From the NCBI RefSeq assembly GCF_947172395.1, contig NC_069083.1, positions 2,884,501 through 2,948,500 of the forward strand: 64,000 nt of DNA, read 5' to 3'. This stretch comes from Bicyclus anynana (lineage: Eukaryota > Arthropoda > Insecta > Lepidoptera > Nymphalidae). Both the position numbers and the translations under genes were made by a program. Under the pieces are notes generated by a model. It saw only the letters and a program-made list of their open reading frames with translations, was not told the origin of the DNA and searched no databases. Shown here in pieces: positions 12,904-23,413 of this stretch (its first letter is position 1; each line of letters begins with the position of its first letter).

Positions 12904-13375
12904 GATATGAAAGCTTTGAACCACCACGCTGTTCCAATGTGAGTTGGTAGGCTTAAGCTGTTTAACTTTTTTATGCAATAAAGGCTTGCTCTTGACTACA
13001 ATTAAGCCCGATGGAAAGCATCTAAGTTGAAACGCGCTTACTTAGAAGATGCCTATTTACTCTTGCATTGAAGGTGTTTTATGGTGTAAACATCTTTTAA
13101 CGATTACTATCAAGTATTAGGGATAGGTAATGCATAAAATACCTACGTCTTAAAAATAACTTCTCTGTCGTCTTTCCAACTTCAGACTGAGATTTTTTAC
13201 TGAAACTGTCTCAGAAGGGAGAAAAAGCACGTTATTCCATAGCACAGACCACTTATAGCATAAATTACACTCACAAATAACGAGGAATTTTCAAAATCGA
13301 TTAAGTAGTTCCAGAGATTACCCCATACTATACGGCAAACTTTACCTCTCTACAAAATTAATATATACAATACAT

Positions 13376-13693
13376 CGTCGTCATCAACCCATATTCGGCT
13401 CACTGCTGAGCTCGAGTCTCCTCTCAGAATGAGAGGGGTTAGGCCAATAGTCCACCACGCTGGCCCAATGCGGATTGGCAGACTTCACACACGCAGAGAA
13501 TTAAGATAATTCTCTGGTATGCAGGTTTCCTCACGATGTTTTCCTTCACCGATTGAGACACGTGATATTTAATTTCTTAAAATGCACACAACTGAAAAGT
13601 TGGAGGTGCATGCCCCGGACCGGATTCGAACCCACACCCTCCGGAATCGGAGGCAGAGGTAATATCCACTGGGCTATCACAGCTCAACAATAC
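13376..13693 (-). mobile_element. tRNA-derived SINE, family A, full length
   Basis: Best copy of the family. Reverse strand head: TAGCCCAGTGG (box A) and GGGTTCGAATCC (box B), 3' end at the left. 12-bp target duplication TATACAATACAT at 13364-13375 and 13694-13705. Ends about 180 bp upstream of the gene 2 promoter. Confidence 0.82.
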
Positions 13694-13870
13694 TATACAA
13701 TACATAAAACGCAATTATTAAACTAGGAATTAACAGTCTTGCGTAAATCTTGACCATTTACATAATTCCAAACTTATCGTACCCACTCGTGTTTACAAGT
13801 AAATAAAAGTAATAACTGGGTGGATACATGTATTTATTGTAAGTTTTATTAGTTTAATACTCATCATAAA

Positions 13871-13932
13871 GATAACTTTCTCGTTATAAATATGAGATCG
13901 GACGATAGACGGTTGTCATTGATCAAGTTACG
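13871..13932 (+). promoter_or_regulatory. Core promoter of lipase gene 2 (GATAA-TATA-Inr)
   Basis: GATAA at 13871, TATAAATA at 13885, insect initiator-like TCATT at 13916 (31 bases from TATA), ATG at 13933. The block TTGTCATT.GATCAAG resembles GTCATTAGTCAAG of genes 3-4. Confidence 0.7.
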
Positions 13933-16900
13933 ATGTTTCGGATAATTACGATAGTGACCGTAGTACTTTGCGTACACGCCTTGGCGGACCCCCCACGACC
14001 GGGTGGACCCCCACTTTATGACACTGTAAGTAATTTTGATTGTGCCTATCACACATATAAAATAACAAGCGGATTTAGTTTTTCACAAATTCCGCGGGAA
14101 CCATGGATTTTTCCGGGATAAAAAGTAGTCTATGTGTTAATCCAAGCTATAATATATATTAGTACAAATTTTCAGCTAATTCGTAAAAGTTCAGTAGTTG
14201 AGGCGCGAAAGAGTAACAAACATTCATATTATTAAAATCATCAGTTTGCGCAAATCTCGGGAAGCCATGGATTTTTTCGGGATAAAAAGTAGTCTATGTG
14301 TTAATCCAGACTAAAATCTATTTCCATTCCAAATTTCAACTAAATCGCTTCAGTAGTAGCGGCGTTATAGAGTAACAAACATCCAAACATCCATACAAAC
14401 TTTCGCGTTTATAATATTAATATAAATACTCGTATAAATAAAATTAAAGCGTCTGTGATTTTAATATCGAACTCCCGAACGGCTGAACGTATTTTAATGG
14501 AAGTTTCACTGGAAGATAGAGGTTATCATGGCGTACAATACATACATGGAAAAACGCACTGCCTACCCTGAAGGCTCATCGTAAACCTGTACTGTAGAAG
14601 AAAAAATCCATTTTCTACAATTTGTACGTATGGTGCCTACCCTAATCGAAAACCTTGTGCACGCCACTGGAGGTTATTGAGTAATATAATTATAAGTTTA
14701 ACTAAATCTGACTAAATTTATCGCGGACGAAGTCACGGGTGTCCGATAGTACTCAATATAATCATTTTGATCACAATCACTTCATATTAACGACAAAATA
14801 GGGCTATTCGAAAAGATGAGCTAATAGATTTAAATCTTGTATAAAAGATTTTTATCTCGTTCTATTTCTTTCCATGGAAATGAAATTTTCGAAGTGATAA
14901 CTTCTTAAGCGGCGTTGTGCACTTTTTTGGGATGGGTACAAACTATAAAAGTCATGGTCACGTGACCCAGATCCTTATTCTACTATTTTATACTCGTCGA
15001 CGAACTTTTCGCCAATAACTTATTCGAATTTAAATTTTATGATTATACAATGCTAATTTTAATTTTATTTATCAATTTTTAGTATAATCATACTATGAGT
15101 AGATTTAGATTTAGGCAAGAAAAATTCACCCAAGATAAGTTGCTCTGTGTAGTTGTGATAAAATCCCTAATGACAGTCACAACCTATATCTAGGTGACAT
15201 GTCCTCATCAATACAAATTAATCAAGCCCAATCACAAGATAGCTACTGTTCATCACTCAAAAGGTTTGTAGCTAGGCGGGGCTATTACGATTTTTGTAAG
15301 TTCCCCTCGATTTCTCCAGGATCCCATCATCAGATCTTGACATGATGAAAATGGGACCACCTCAGAAGGACCCTATCCAACAAAAAAAGAAAATATACAC
15401 TCGAATTGAGAACCTCCTCTTTTTTTTTGAAGTCGGTTAAAAATTAAAATGTCACTAACACTGAAGTGGCCATAGAAACGCACGATGCCACAGCGCGAAA
15501 ATTGTACTTTATCACGTAAATGATAATTTACTTTTATAAATAAAGCAATTCGTGCGAAAATATTTCAAAAATGCAACGTTAATGTTCAAATTTTCACTTC
15601 TGACGGCACTTCCAGAGTCCAACCCGTTATTTTTTTTTTTTTGGTTTTTAATGTTTGTTAAAGTAATTACTTTCTTTGTTATAGTAATAATGTATGCGAG
15701 TTGTATAACATTTATATGTAGATTATTTTAAGTAACAAACTATATCAAAATTATCCAAAAAGATCATAATCTAAAACAATCATTCATCGTCAAAAAAACC
15801 AACAATCAATAAAAAAAAATTAAGTGCAATCGAAAAAAATACACCCAACATTCAAATTGAATTAATTTATTTACTGATTCTATAATACTACAACTGGTGC
15901 TTTCAATAGTGTCCCATCAAAGGAAGCACTACTTACCACACCATTAATTCTAATGATAAGAAATTTGATTTGATGATTGATCATATGGAAACTTGAGTTG
16001 AACGCCTTATCCTTATAGCCTATCGAATACCGATAGCGCAGGTCAATCTACCGTTAGCGCCATCTAGTTTTGGAGGAGTAAATATTGTTACAAACTTTAA
16101 TTAAATTTCCATTTTTGTACACTTTACCCAGCTAATACCTTTAAAATTATTTTTTTAGGTAGGAAGACTGAGGGGAGATGGTTATTACTCAGAGAGTCAC
16201 GACGTCATTACAAGCGATGGCTTCATTTTGGAAATCAACAGGATTCCCCTCCCCCGTTTCCAAAAAGGCCCCGCTAGACGGACACATAAGCCTGTTGTCT
16301 TCTTGATGCACGGATTACAGAGTTCAGCATTGTCTTATGTCTTTGCTGGACCGGATATTAGCTTGGGTTTGTTCATTTTATTATATTCATTAACAGGGTG
16401 ATTGTTTTTTTAGGGTCACTTTGTCTTTCAAGACCCTTTGTCACGAGAAGGCACGGAGATATCGGGTTCAAATTAAAACACTTAAGCAGTCCTACGCATG
16501 TCTCTTGAGGCATCCACATCCATGTTCGCGCCTGTTCACGATTCTTTACGGCACTAATGAGGAGCCAGCAGTATGTGAAGAACTGAAGACAGTTAATCTA
16601 CTAGTATGGTCTAACCTTGTGATCATTTACTTAGGGAACTTTATTTATAGTATCCTTGTTCATTTCAGCCTATCAACTAGCCGATGCCGGTTATGACGTA
16701 TGGCTGGGCAATGGTCGAGGCAGTATCAATTCGCGTCGTCATGTTGAGCTTGACCCTGATGACCGCAAAGAAAAGAAAGACTTTTTCGACTATACCTTTG
16801 AGGATATCGCGATAAAGGATCTACCTGCTATGATTGAGTACGTTCTTAAAGAGACAGGACAGGAACAACTCAATTACATTGGCCATTCGCAAGGTATGAT

Positions 16901-19900
16901 TTTATTAAGAAGATTATATTAAGGCACAATAGGGTAGTTGACTTATATCAAATTTAATATAAACAATATTAATTTCGTATAGTACATGGAATAAGGGTCC
17001 GAAGTATATCAATATTAATTAATAAAAGTTAAAGATTTTTCATAAAACTTAATTTAAAAATCATGTATATTATATATAAACGCCAAAAACGCTCTCGTTC
17101 TAAATTATGTACGTCATAATGTTACTTGATATACTAAACGTCAAACAAATTGTTAACTAACATTTTTGTTTAACGTTCCGTTTGTAAGAAATTTGTTATA
17201 GAAATGACGTCATGAAATAGTTGAAATATATACCATCATGGCCGACAGGCGTTTTGGCACGCATTGTCATCACTGTTATGTCAAAAACAAATTATAAAAC
17301 AAAAAATTTCATGTAATCACGTCTCAAAAAATATGATGACTCTGACTGACTCATTAAAAATGGTGTCTACTAGCCTATCTATACTAATATTATAAAGCTG
17401 AAGAGTTTGTTTGTTTGTTTGATTGAACGCGCTAATCTCAGGAACTACTGGTCCGATTTGAAAAATTCTTTCAGTGTGAGATAGCCCAATTATTGAGGAA
17501 GGCTATAGGCTATATATATCCCCATATTCCTACGGGAACGGGAACCACGCGGGTGAAACCGCGCAGCGACAGCTAGTTGTAATATAAAATGTTTTCTGCA
17601 CGGTACATTAAAAATATCAAATGATTGAAACTTTTGCACGCAATTGTAATGACTACAACATTATGCTATAGCTTTACCGTTTGTCGCTAACACAGGAAAA
17701 TGTGTTACTGCGCATAGTTCAATCTATACTTAGTCTTATTATAAAAGTCTGTAAGCTTTACTTAAACCAAAGTTTGAATGTTTGCTTGAAATAAACTTTC
17801 AATTCTTTTGATTTGTAATCTTCTTTTAGACACTTGACTTGAAATCTTAAAAATGTCCCATAAATTAAGTAGTTTTTTTTAATGCGTCGGATAAGATATT
17901 TTAGTTATATAAGAATTTAATAGACTAATTTACATGTAAATGTTTATTTAATCATTCCAGGAGGTACAAATTTCTTGGTTCTCAATAGTATGAAGCCTGA
18001 ATACAACAAGAAGTTCAAATCTGTACATTTGTTAGCGGGAGTAGGCTACCAAAGATACTTTCCCAACACTCTTTTGAGTGGTGCTGCAATCACTGTAGAT
18101 CTTATTCACGTAAGTATTCTTTTCTTCTGTGTACTATTTTTAACTCTCTGCTAATACTAATTAATTAGGACTAAGCACAGAGTAACCAGAGTGAGTCGTT
18201 ACAAGTTACGTGTGAAGCCCATAAAAAAAAAAACGTCACGCGTCTTCTTAACAATCGCTTATATATACTTTTTTCATAACTTGTATTTCAAAAGGTGATG
18301 ATCCAAAATTGTATGGAGCCCAGAGTCAGTCATTGTACCCTAGCGGAAATAAAAGAAGATATTTTTTTAACTATTTTTAATTATACGAATCTACTATATT
18401 CATTATCTCCCAAGAAATACAATGCAATGCATTGATAAGGGTATTAATGGAGGATAGATGACGTTTTCAATGCAGTGATCGATTTGACGTTTGCTGTCAA
18501 TTGTCATGTCATAATTGCTCTATGGGCGCCATCTTGTTAAAACTCAAAAACTTGGGTTTTTATTTCTTTATATTTAGTTAGATTTATTCACTTTAATAAA
18601 TTTTAATAAAACCCTTGTATTTTTTAAATTCTAATGATACGGGGTACTAGAGTGGACCTGAAATGGACCATCTCCTTTAACACTAACAACAATTACGTAA
18701 ATTGATATAATAATCAATAATTACCAATAAAAAATACTCCATCTTATTTCTTTAGTTTTTGTGAACAGTTTTTAAAATACTTAAAAACATAAGACGCCAT
18801 TTACTTGAATAATATTGGAAATTACTGATGCGACGCTTCGTGTCGTACTGACTCGACGGGTGACGGGTACGACACCGTCGTGTTCCGTACGCACCGTCTG
18901 TATATTATTGGTTAATCTGTGGTACTAAGTGGGTCTTTCGGAAATTGAATTTTCATCGGATTTCAGGATTTTCTAAGGATTCAACCTAGGAAGTTAGCCT
19001 GAATATTTTTACGATTGTGTTTGTCTCTTTGTAGACATGTGTGTGTAGGTACGAGTGTATTTAATTACCCCATGATTTTTGAACGGCTTTTGATGTTCGG
19101 CTGTTCTGATACGAGTAAAATATGAAAATTCTATATGGTGTCTTGTGAATTATTGTTTACTATTTATATAGGTATGATTATTCAAAAGTGTTATTTTAAT
19201 TTTCAGGCTTTTGCGGTTCAAATTGGACTGATAGAAATTTTCGGACCTGGTATCAATGAAGAAGTAGTTTGCGATGAAAGCAACAAACTATCCATGGAAT
19301 GTACTCTTGCACAGCTTAAAGAAACTATCGTTAGTATTTTAATATTAATTCATTTAGATTCAGAACTCACGTGATACAATGTCTGAGTATACCCTACTAG
19401 TTTCAAATCCTTACGGGATCCTTAGTCATGAACTGGTTCTTGCAACGCAGCGCGTGCCACACTGCGCGAGGCGGCGCGTGCAGCTGCACGCAGCGCGCGT
19501 TGAGAGAAGGGCTGAGGGGTGGGGAGTGACGGTGTATCACGTGAACTTTAGTCGTGTTTCATAATAAAAAGTTTAATATGCCTATGTCAGTTAGAACTAA
19601 CGTCGCTTTCTGCTGGTACTTTGAAACTTACAACTTTACAAACTCACAAACTTGATTAGCTATGCTATTATAATATCTACATCTAAAATTGCCGTAAGCT
19701 AGATAGTTAAATAATAATAATAATAATCAACGGTTTATTTACGTCCAATAATGACAGACATTTTTCAACGTCCCAACGGGCAAGTCCCGCCATTTAGGCA
19801 AAAAAAGCTACATGTAGATGTTAACTTTACTTTTATGACAATAGTTAACAAATGCCGCTTTTTAGAGTTAATGTACAATGCAAAAACATGCAAAATTGTG

Positions 19901-20803
19901 AATTTGGGCGTATATATTTTTTTAATGGAAATTCCCACGACATATTCATTACACAATGTACGTAGATTTCAATCAGTGCAGTGACTTACGAAACGCTCTG
20001 AACAATTCGATAAGATGTTAATTATTTTAGATTGTAGGATTTCAATTGACAACAAATTGACCACAAAACTGTGATCAATTGGTGGTGGTCGTCAATTTAG
20101 TTGTGGCGGTGATTTTTTATTATAATATGACCAATATTCTCATTCCTCTGCAACTAGTCTGAAAAGACTGTACTAGGAGTGGGTACGACAATAGACCAAC
20201 GGGGCGGAGATCGAACCACCACTCCTCGGTGATGAGGCCGACCGCTTTTACCGTTGAGCTATTGAGGCTATTTACTATTATTATTATATGTCAGGAATGT
20301 GACGATTGTAAAAATATACTCAGAGACACAATGATTATCCGCCCTCTTAAATATGACGCGAGTATATTAAAGTGGGCGGACAATTGTGCCTCTGAGTAAA
20401 TCCAAATTTATTTTTACAGTTCGACATCTACGGAGATTTCGATGTGATTGCCGGGGCCTCTATCAAACAATACGCTCACTACGGACAAAACATCAGAGAC
20501 AGGGCATTTAGAAGATGGAATTACTATCCTATAAGAAACTTGATCGAATACGGCAGCATATATCCCCCCAAATATGATATAAGTTTAATCACCGCTGACG
20601 TCACAATGCACTATACTGTTGGTGATGACTTGTTACACGAACGCGATGTGTTGGCCATGGCCAAGGATATGCCAAACGCCAAAGTACGGAAGGTGCCACG
20701 CGAAGATTTCTCTCACACTGACTTCGTGTCAGCTGTAGATGCTAGGGAGCAAGTGTTGAATTACGTTGTTGAAAAATTAAATGAAGTAAATTTTAGACGA
20801 TAA
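13933..20803 (+). CDS. Acid-lipase-like gene 2 (lipase 3 type), 6 exons, 393 aa
   Basis: Same family and likely role as its neighbours: a secreted neutral/acid lipase. Exons 13933-14025, 16159-16366, 16669-16893, 17961-18109, 19207-19329, 20420-20803. Exons 3 and 4 sum to 374 nt, exactly the single exon 3 of the other four genes, so this gene has an extra 1067-bp intron inside the GHSQG|G motif. Signal peptide residues 1-18 (HALA-D cleavage). HGL at 82-84, Ser174, Asp335 (VGD), His365 (SHTDF). The lid exon (41 codons) has two cysteines 10 residues apart. Donors of introns 2 (GTTTGT) and of the intron at 19330 (GTTAGT) are weak but agree in phase with the paralogs. The extra intron contains a Helitron; intron 1 holds two Helitron-like elements. 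AATAAA at 20831. No frameshift or stop seen. Confidence 0.9.
14060..14425 (-). mobile_element. Helitron-like element with two modules, in gene 2 intron 1
   Basis: Reverse counterpart of 3003-3380: the CCATGGATTTTTCCGGGATAA module appears twice, and the far end reads GCGTTTATAATATTAATATA. Confidence 0.5.
14440..14750 (+). mobile_element. Helitron-like element, second family, decayed
   Basis: Contains GAACTCCCGAACGGCTGAACG near the start, as at 3880, and ends GACGAAGTCACGGGTGTCCG.TAGT. Confidence 0.4.
17378..17576 (+). mobile_element. Helitron-like element in the extra intron of gene 2
   Basis: Borders A|TCTATACTAATATTATAAAG...AGCTAG|T. Internal GTTTGTTTGTTTG and CACGCGGGTGAAACCGCGC hairpin. 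Covers only a fifth of the 1067-bp intron. Confidence 0.7.
19438..19512. repeat. CpG-rich palindromic patch in gene 2 intron 4
   Basis: Perfect 16-bp palindrome GCGTGCAGCTGCACGC at 19476-19491 inside about 70 bases rich in GCGCG, unlike the AT-rich surroundings. No function recognised. Confidence 0.5.
20122..20270 (-). mobile_element. tRNA-derived SINE, family B, second copy
   Basis: In gene 2 intron 4; same order of CCAATATTCTCATTCC, GTACGACAATAG and tRNA-like head as 10765-10910. Confidence 0.55.
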
Positions 20804-22035
20804 TAAAAAATATATATACATAATACTCCAAATAAATGTGTCGAGCCGTTATAAATATTAAGCGGAATTATAGAAAATTTACCAATATTATAATTTGCAT
20901 GTTTGAAAAATCATACCGATGTAGTAACAATAATGAGGAAGTTATTTATTAAATAGTCAAAATTTAGGTAATAAGCTAATAATGTAAAGTAAATGAGTAT
21001 GTTAATTCCTCAAAAAAAAAATTTGAATCTGAGCCAATATGTTCATAGAGTAGGCAAAGTGTAATAACAGAAAGTAAAGAAGTGCTTAAAAATGTTAAAC
21101 TACCTACTTCCAAAAATATTTACTTAGAAAAATTGTTTTTCAAAATGAGTCATATTATTATAAAATCTGGTCATGTAAAAGCCAAATTACTATAATAGGT
21201 ACAGTCTCCATAGGTAAATAAGGTAATTTATGTCATAAACATGTAAATGAGATTTTTAAACTGTTTTTGTTAATAAAATATGTCTTTAAAACTGTGCCAT
21301 TTATTTTCTCTCTACTAGTATATAAGAAGTTGGGTTTTAATCTAGATGGTGAAACGACAAAGTAATTAAAAAAAATGATAATTAATAAAATGCTTTTATT
21401 TATTCATAAGTAAATCCAAAATGTTATTTCAATAAATAATTTAAGCTTTCTGAAACTTCAATAAATATTGTAAATTCATATTTGAATAAGTAAATAATTT
21501 TATATTCCCCTTTCCCTGTAAGTAATAGCGTAAAGCCTCTGACAAAAGCCTTTCTAACGTTGAGGCAATAGGACCAGCATACTCCACTCCCAAAGTATAT
21601 CATGTCTGTAGGACATAAACTTTTTCTCACATCATTTTATTATTATTTTGTGAAAAAATATAAACGTTTAGTTTATACTTGTAGAGATTACTGTAACGTA
21701 GTATGGAAAACAAAAACAAACAAGACATAATAAAAAAGTAATGAATATAATGATTTAAAAAATTAACCAAAGATTGGCTATGTTAGTGTTACTTTGTTTA
21801 TTATGTGCGACAGAATTGGTTGCGAGAAGCAAATCTCTTTTTGTTGCCTAGAAGTAGAAAGTTTTGGACCTATTTATTTTATATTCTATGACAATGTATT
21901 TTAATCCTTGAATGTTATCTCACTTGATGCTATGTGATAATGCAGTCTTACAGTGCAAACTGAAACAGCGCTTGCATCATCCCTCTCTGAAAGTGCACCT
22001 TAATCCTAGGATTATGCCCTAGTCCCTTTGTAGTT

Positions 22036-22113
22036 CATCACCATCACTGAATCATCACTGAGTCATCACTGAGTCATCACTGAGACATCACTGAGTCATC
22101 ACTGAGACATCAC
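22036..22113 (+). repeat. 12-bp minisatellite, about six units
   Basis: Units of the form ATCACTGAGTC/ACATCACTGAG. The paralogous place upstream of gene 5 (about 34292) has no expansion. Confidence 0.75.
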
Positions 22114-22366
22114 ACTTATTCTTTCCCGTGAGGACGCAAATGGAAATCCAGCAGACATTCTATGCTGCCATTGTCCAGGGTATTCTCCCAGTCGCATACG
22201 TCTTCGTTACTTAGAGTTAAGACAAGAGAGAATAAGCATTACCTAGGCAAGGATCAAAGCCTAAGTGCCTCCTTACATCACGAGTATATGGCAAGTGACC
22301 AACAAGTAAGATCGTCGTCAAGCGCGAGCCTAATTCATATAAAAAAAGAAACTGTTTGCCTTTATG

Positions 22367-22545
22367 ATATTCTCATCTCAAACTACCGTCTTTCGATAAC
22401 TATCAATACAAAATTGTAAATACTATAAACGATAGACGATTAAATATAGTTACGAGGGACAAGACGTTTAGTAAGTAAACAAAAATATTCGAAGCGAGCA
22501 ACATGCGTTTAGAAGTTTTAGGTGTTTGAACTCATGTTATAGGTA
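22367..22545 (+). promoter_or_regulatory. Upstream GATA-rich block of gene 3
   Basis: About 1 kb upstream of the ATG. Contains GATAA, TATC and GATAG motifs within 50 bases (22395-22440) and ends in a GAACTCATGTTA-type sequence. Homologous blocks sit upstream of genes 4 and 5. Role as an enhancer is inference. Confidence 0.4.
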
Positions 22546-22587
22546 ATTTAAAAAAAAAACAACATTCTCAGTCACTTTTTTACATTC

Positions 22588-22970
22588 CATCACCATCATC
22601 ATTAACAGCCGATGGACGTCCACTGTTGGACATAGGCCTCTTGCATGGACTTCTAAACAAAACGGTCTCGAGCCGCGAGCATTCAGCTGCTTCCTGCAAC
22701 CCGCTTGATGTCCACGGTCCACCTAGTGAGAGGTCGACCAACACTGCGCTTTCCGTTGCGGGGTCGCCATTTCATCACTTTGGGACCCCAACGTCCATCG
22801 GCTCTTCGATCTATGTGGCCTGCCCATTGCCTTCACCGAACCAAAGTCTTTGACTTTGGTTCTTCTGCGGATCTCCTCATTTCTGATTCGATCACGCAGA
22901 GAAACCACTAGCTCGCATAGCTCGCTCCATCGCCTGCTTAGTGTCTTTGAGCCTTTTTATGAAACTTTTT
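22588..22970 (-). mobile_element. RTE-clade LINE 3' end fragment
   Basis: GATGGACGTCCACTGTTGGAC next to a CATCACCATCATCATT tail, then the reverse-strand GGCCTGCCCATTGCC-type block. Lies between the GATA-rich block and the promoter of gene 3; no such fragment in genes 4 and 5. Confidence 0.65.
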
Positions 22971-23351
22971 TACATTAATAATAATTTAATATGTTTTTCT
23001 CTTAACCACACGATGGACTCGGCATCCGCATGGTGAATCCGTGGATTGCTGAGATATTCGTCCCTCGTCCTTAGCACTGTTAATTAAGTAAGGAAAGCGC
23101 TTTTTAAAACGAATTAAAACATTAAACTTGTGATGGATTTGTAGCCAGGTGCACGATTAGCGACTACGTATTACAACGACCTCATGTGAACTACACTACG
23201 TTCGAATGGGCACGTATATTTTGACGTCTTAGGGTAATTAAAAATATTAATACCACGTATTAAAAAAATTAAGAATCCCATAAATCAATATAAATTTCAT
23301 TTGTTAGATACTAATTAACCCCTAATTAAAAAAATTAATACCTAGATTAAA

Positions 23352-23413
23352 GATAATTTTACCTTATAAATATACAATCGGACTTCATACTGATTGTCAT
23401 TAGTCAAGCCGCC
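23352..23413 (+). promoter_or_regulatory. Core promoter of lipase gene 3 (GATAA-TATA-Inr)
   Basis: GATAA at 23352, TATAAATA at 23365, TCATT at 23397, ATG at 23414. Spacings match genes 2, 4 and 5 within a base or two. Confidence 0.72.

Larger units (their letters stand above)
8896..13870. other. Intergenic region between genes 1 and 2
   Basis: No gene supported. Contains an RTE end (9762-9998), a family-B SINE (10765-10910), TTTA repeats near 11786 and a Helitron-like fragment (12695-12903). A family-A SINE lies at 13376-13693. A GC-richer non-repeat stretch at 11150-11290 has a 16-bp perfect palindrome at 11168-11183. The rest is AT-rich without recognisable content. Confidence 0.55.
20804..23351. 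other. Intergenic region between genes 2 and 3
   Basis: No gene supported. A short minus-strand reading frame at 21424-21630 (68 codons) is unrecognised. Right part holds a 12-bp minisatellite, the duplicated upstream block of gene 3 and an RTE fragment. Confidence 0.5.

Noticed and set aside
16421..16696. 91-codon frame overlapping gene 2 intron 2
   Set aside because: It spans an intron and runs out of frame into exon 3; the 208-nt and 374-nt exon sizes shared with paralogs define the true structure.
21424..21630. 68-codon minus-strand frame downstream of gene 2
   Set aside because: No recognisable domain, no splice or promoter context; could be an old transposon scrap, but I cannot name it.
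22036..22113. Regular short repeats considered as a CRISPR array
   Set aside because: Units are 12 bp and contiguous with no spacers; the genome is an insect's. It is a minisatellite.
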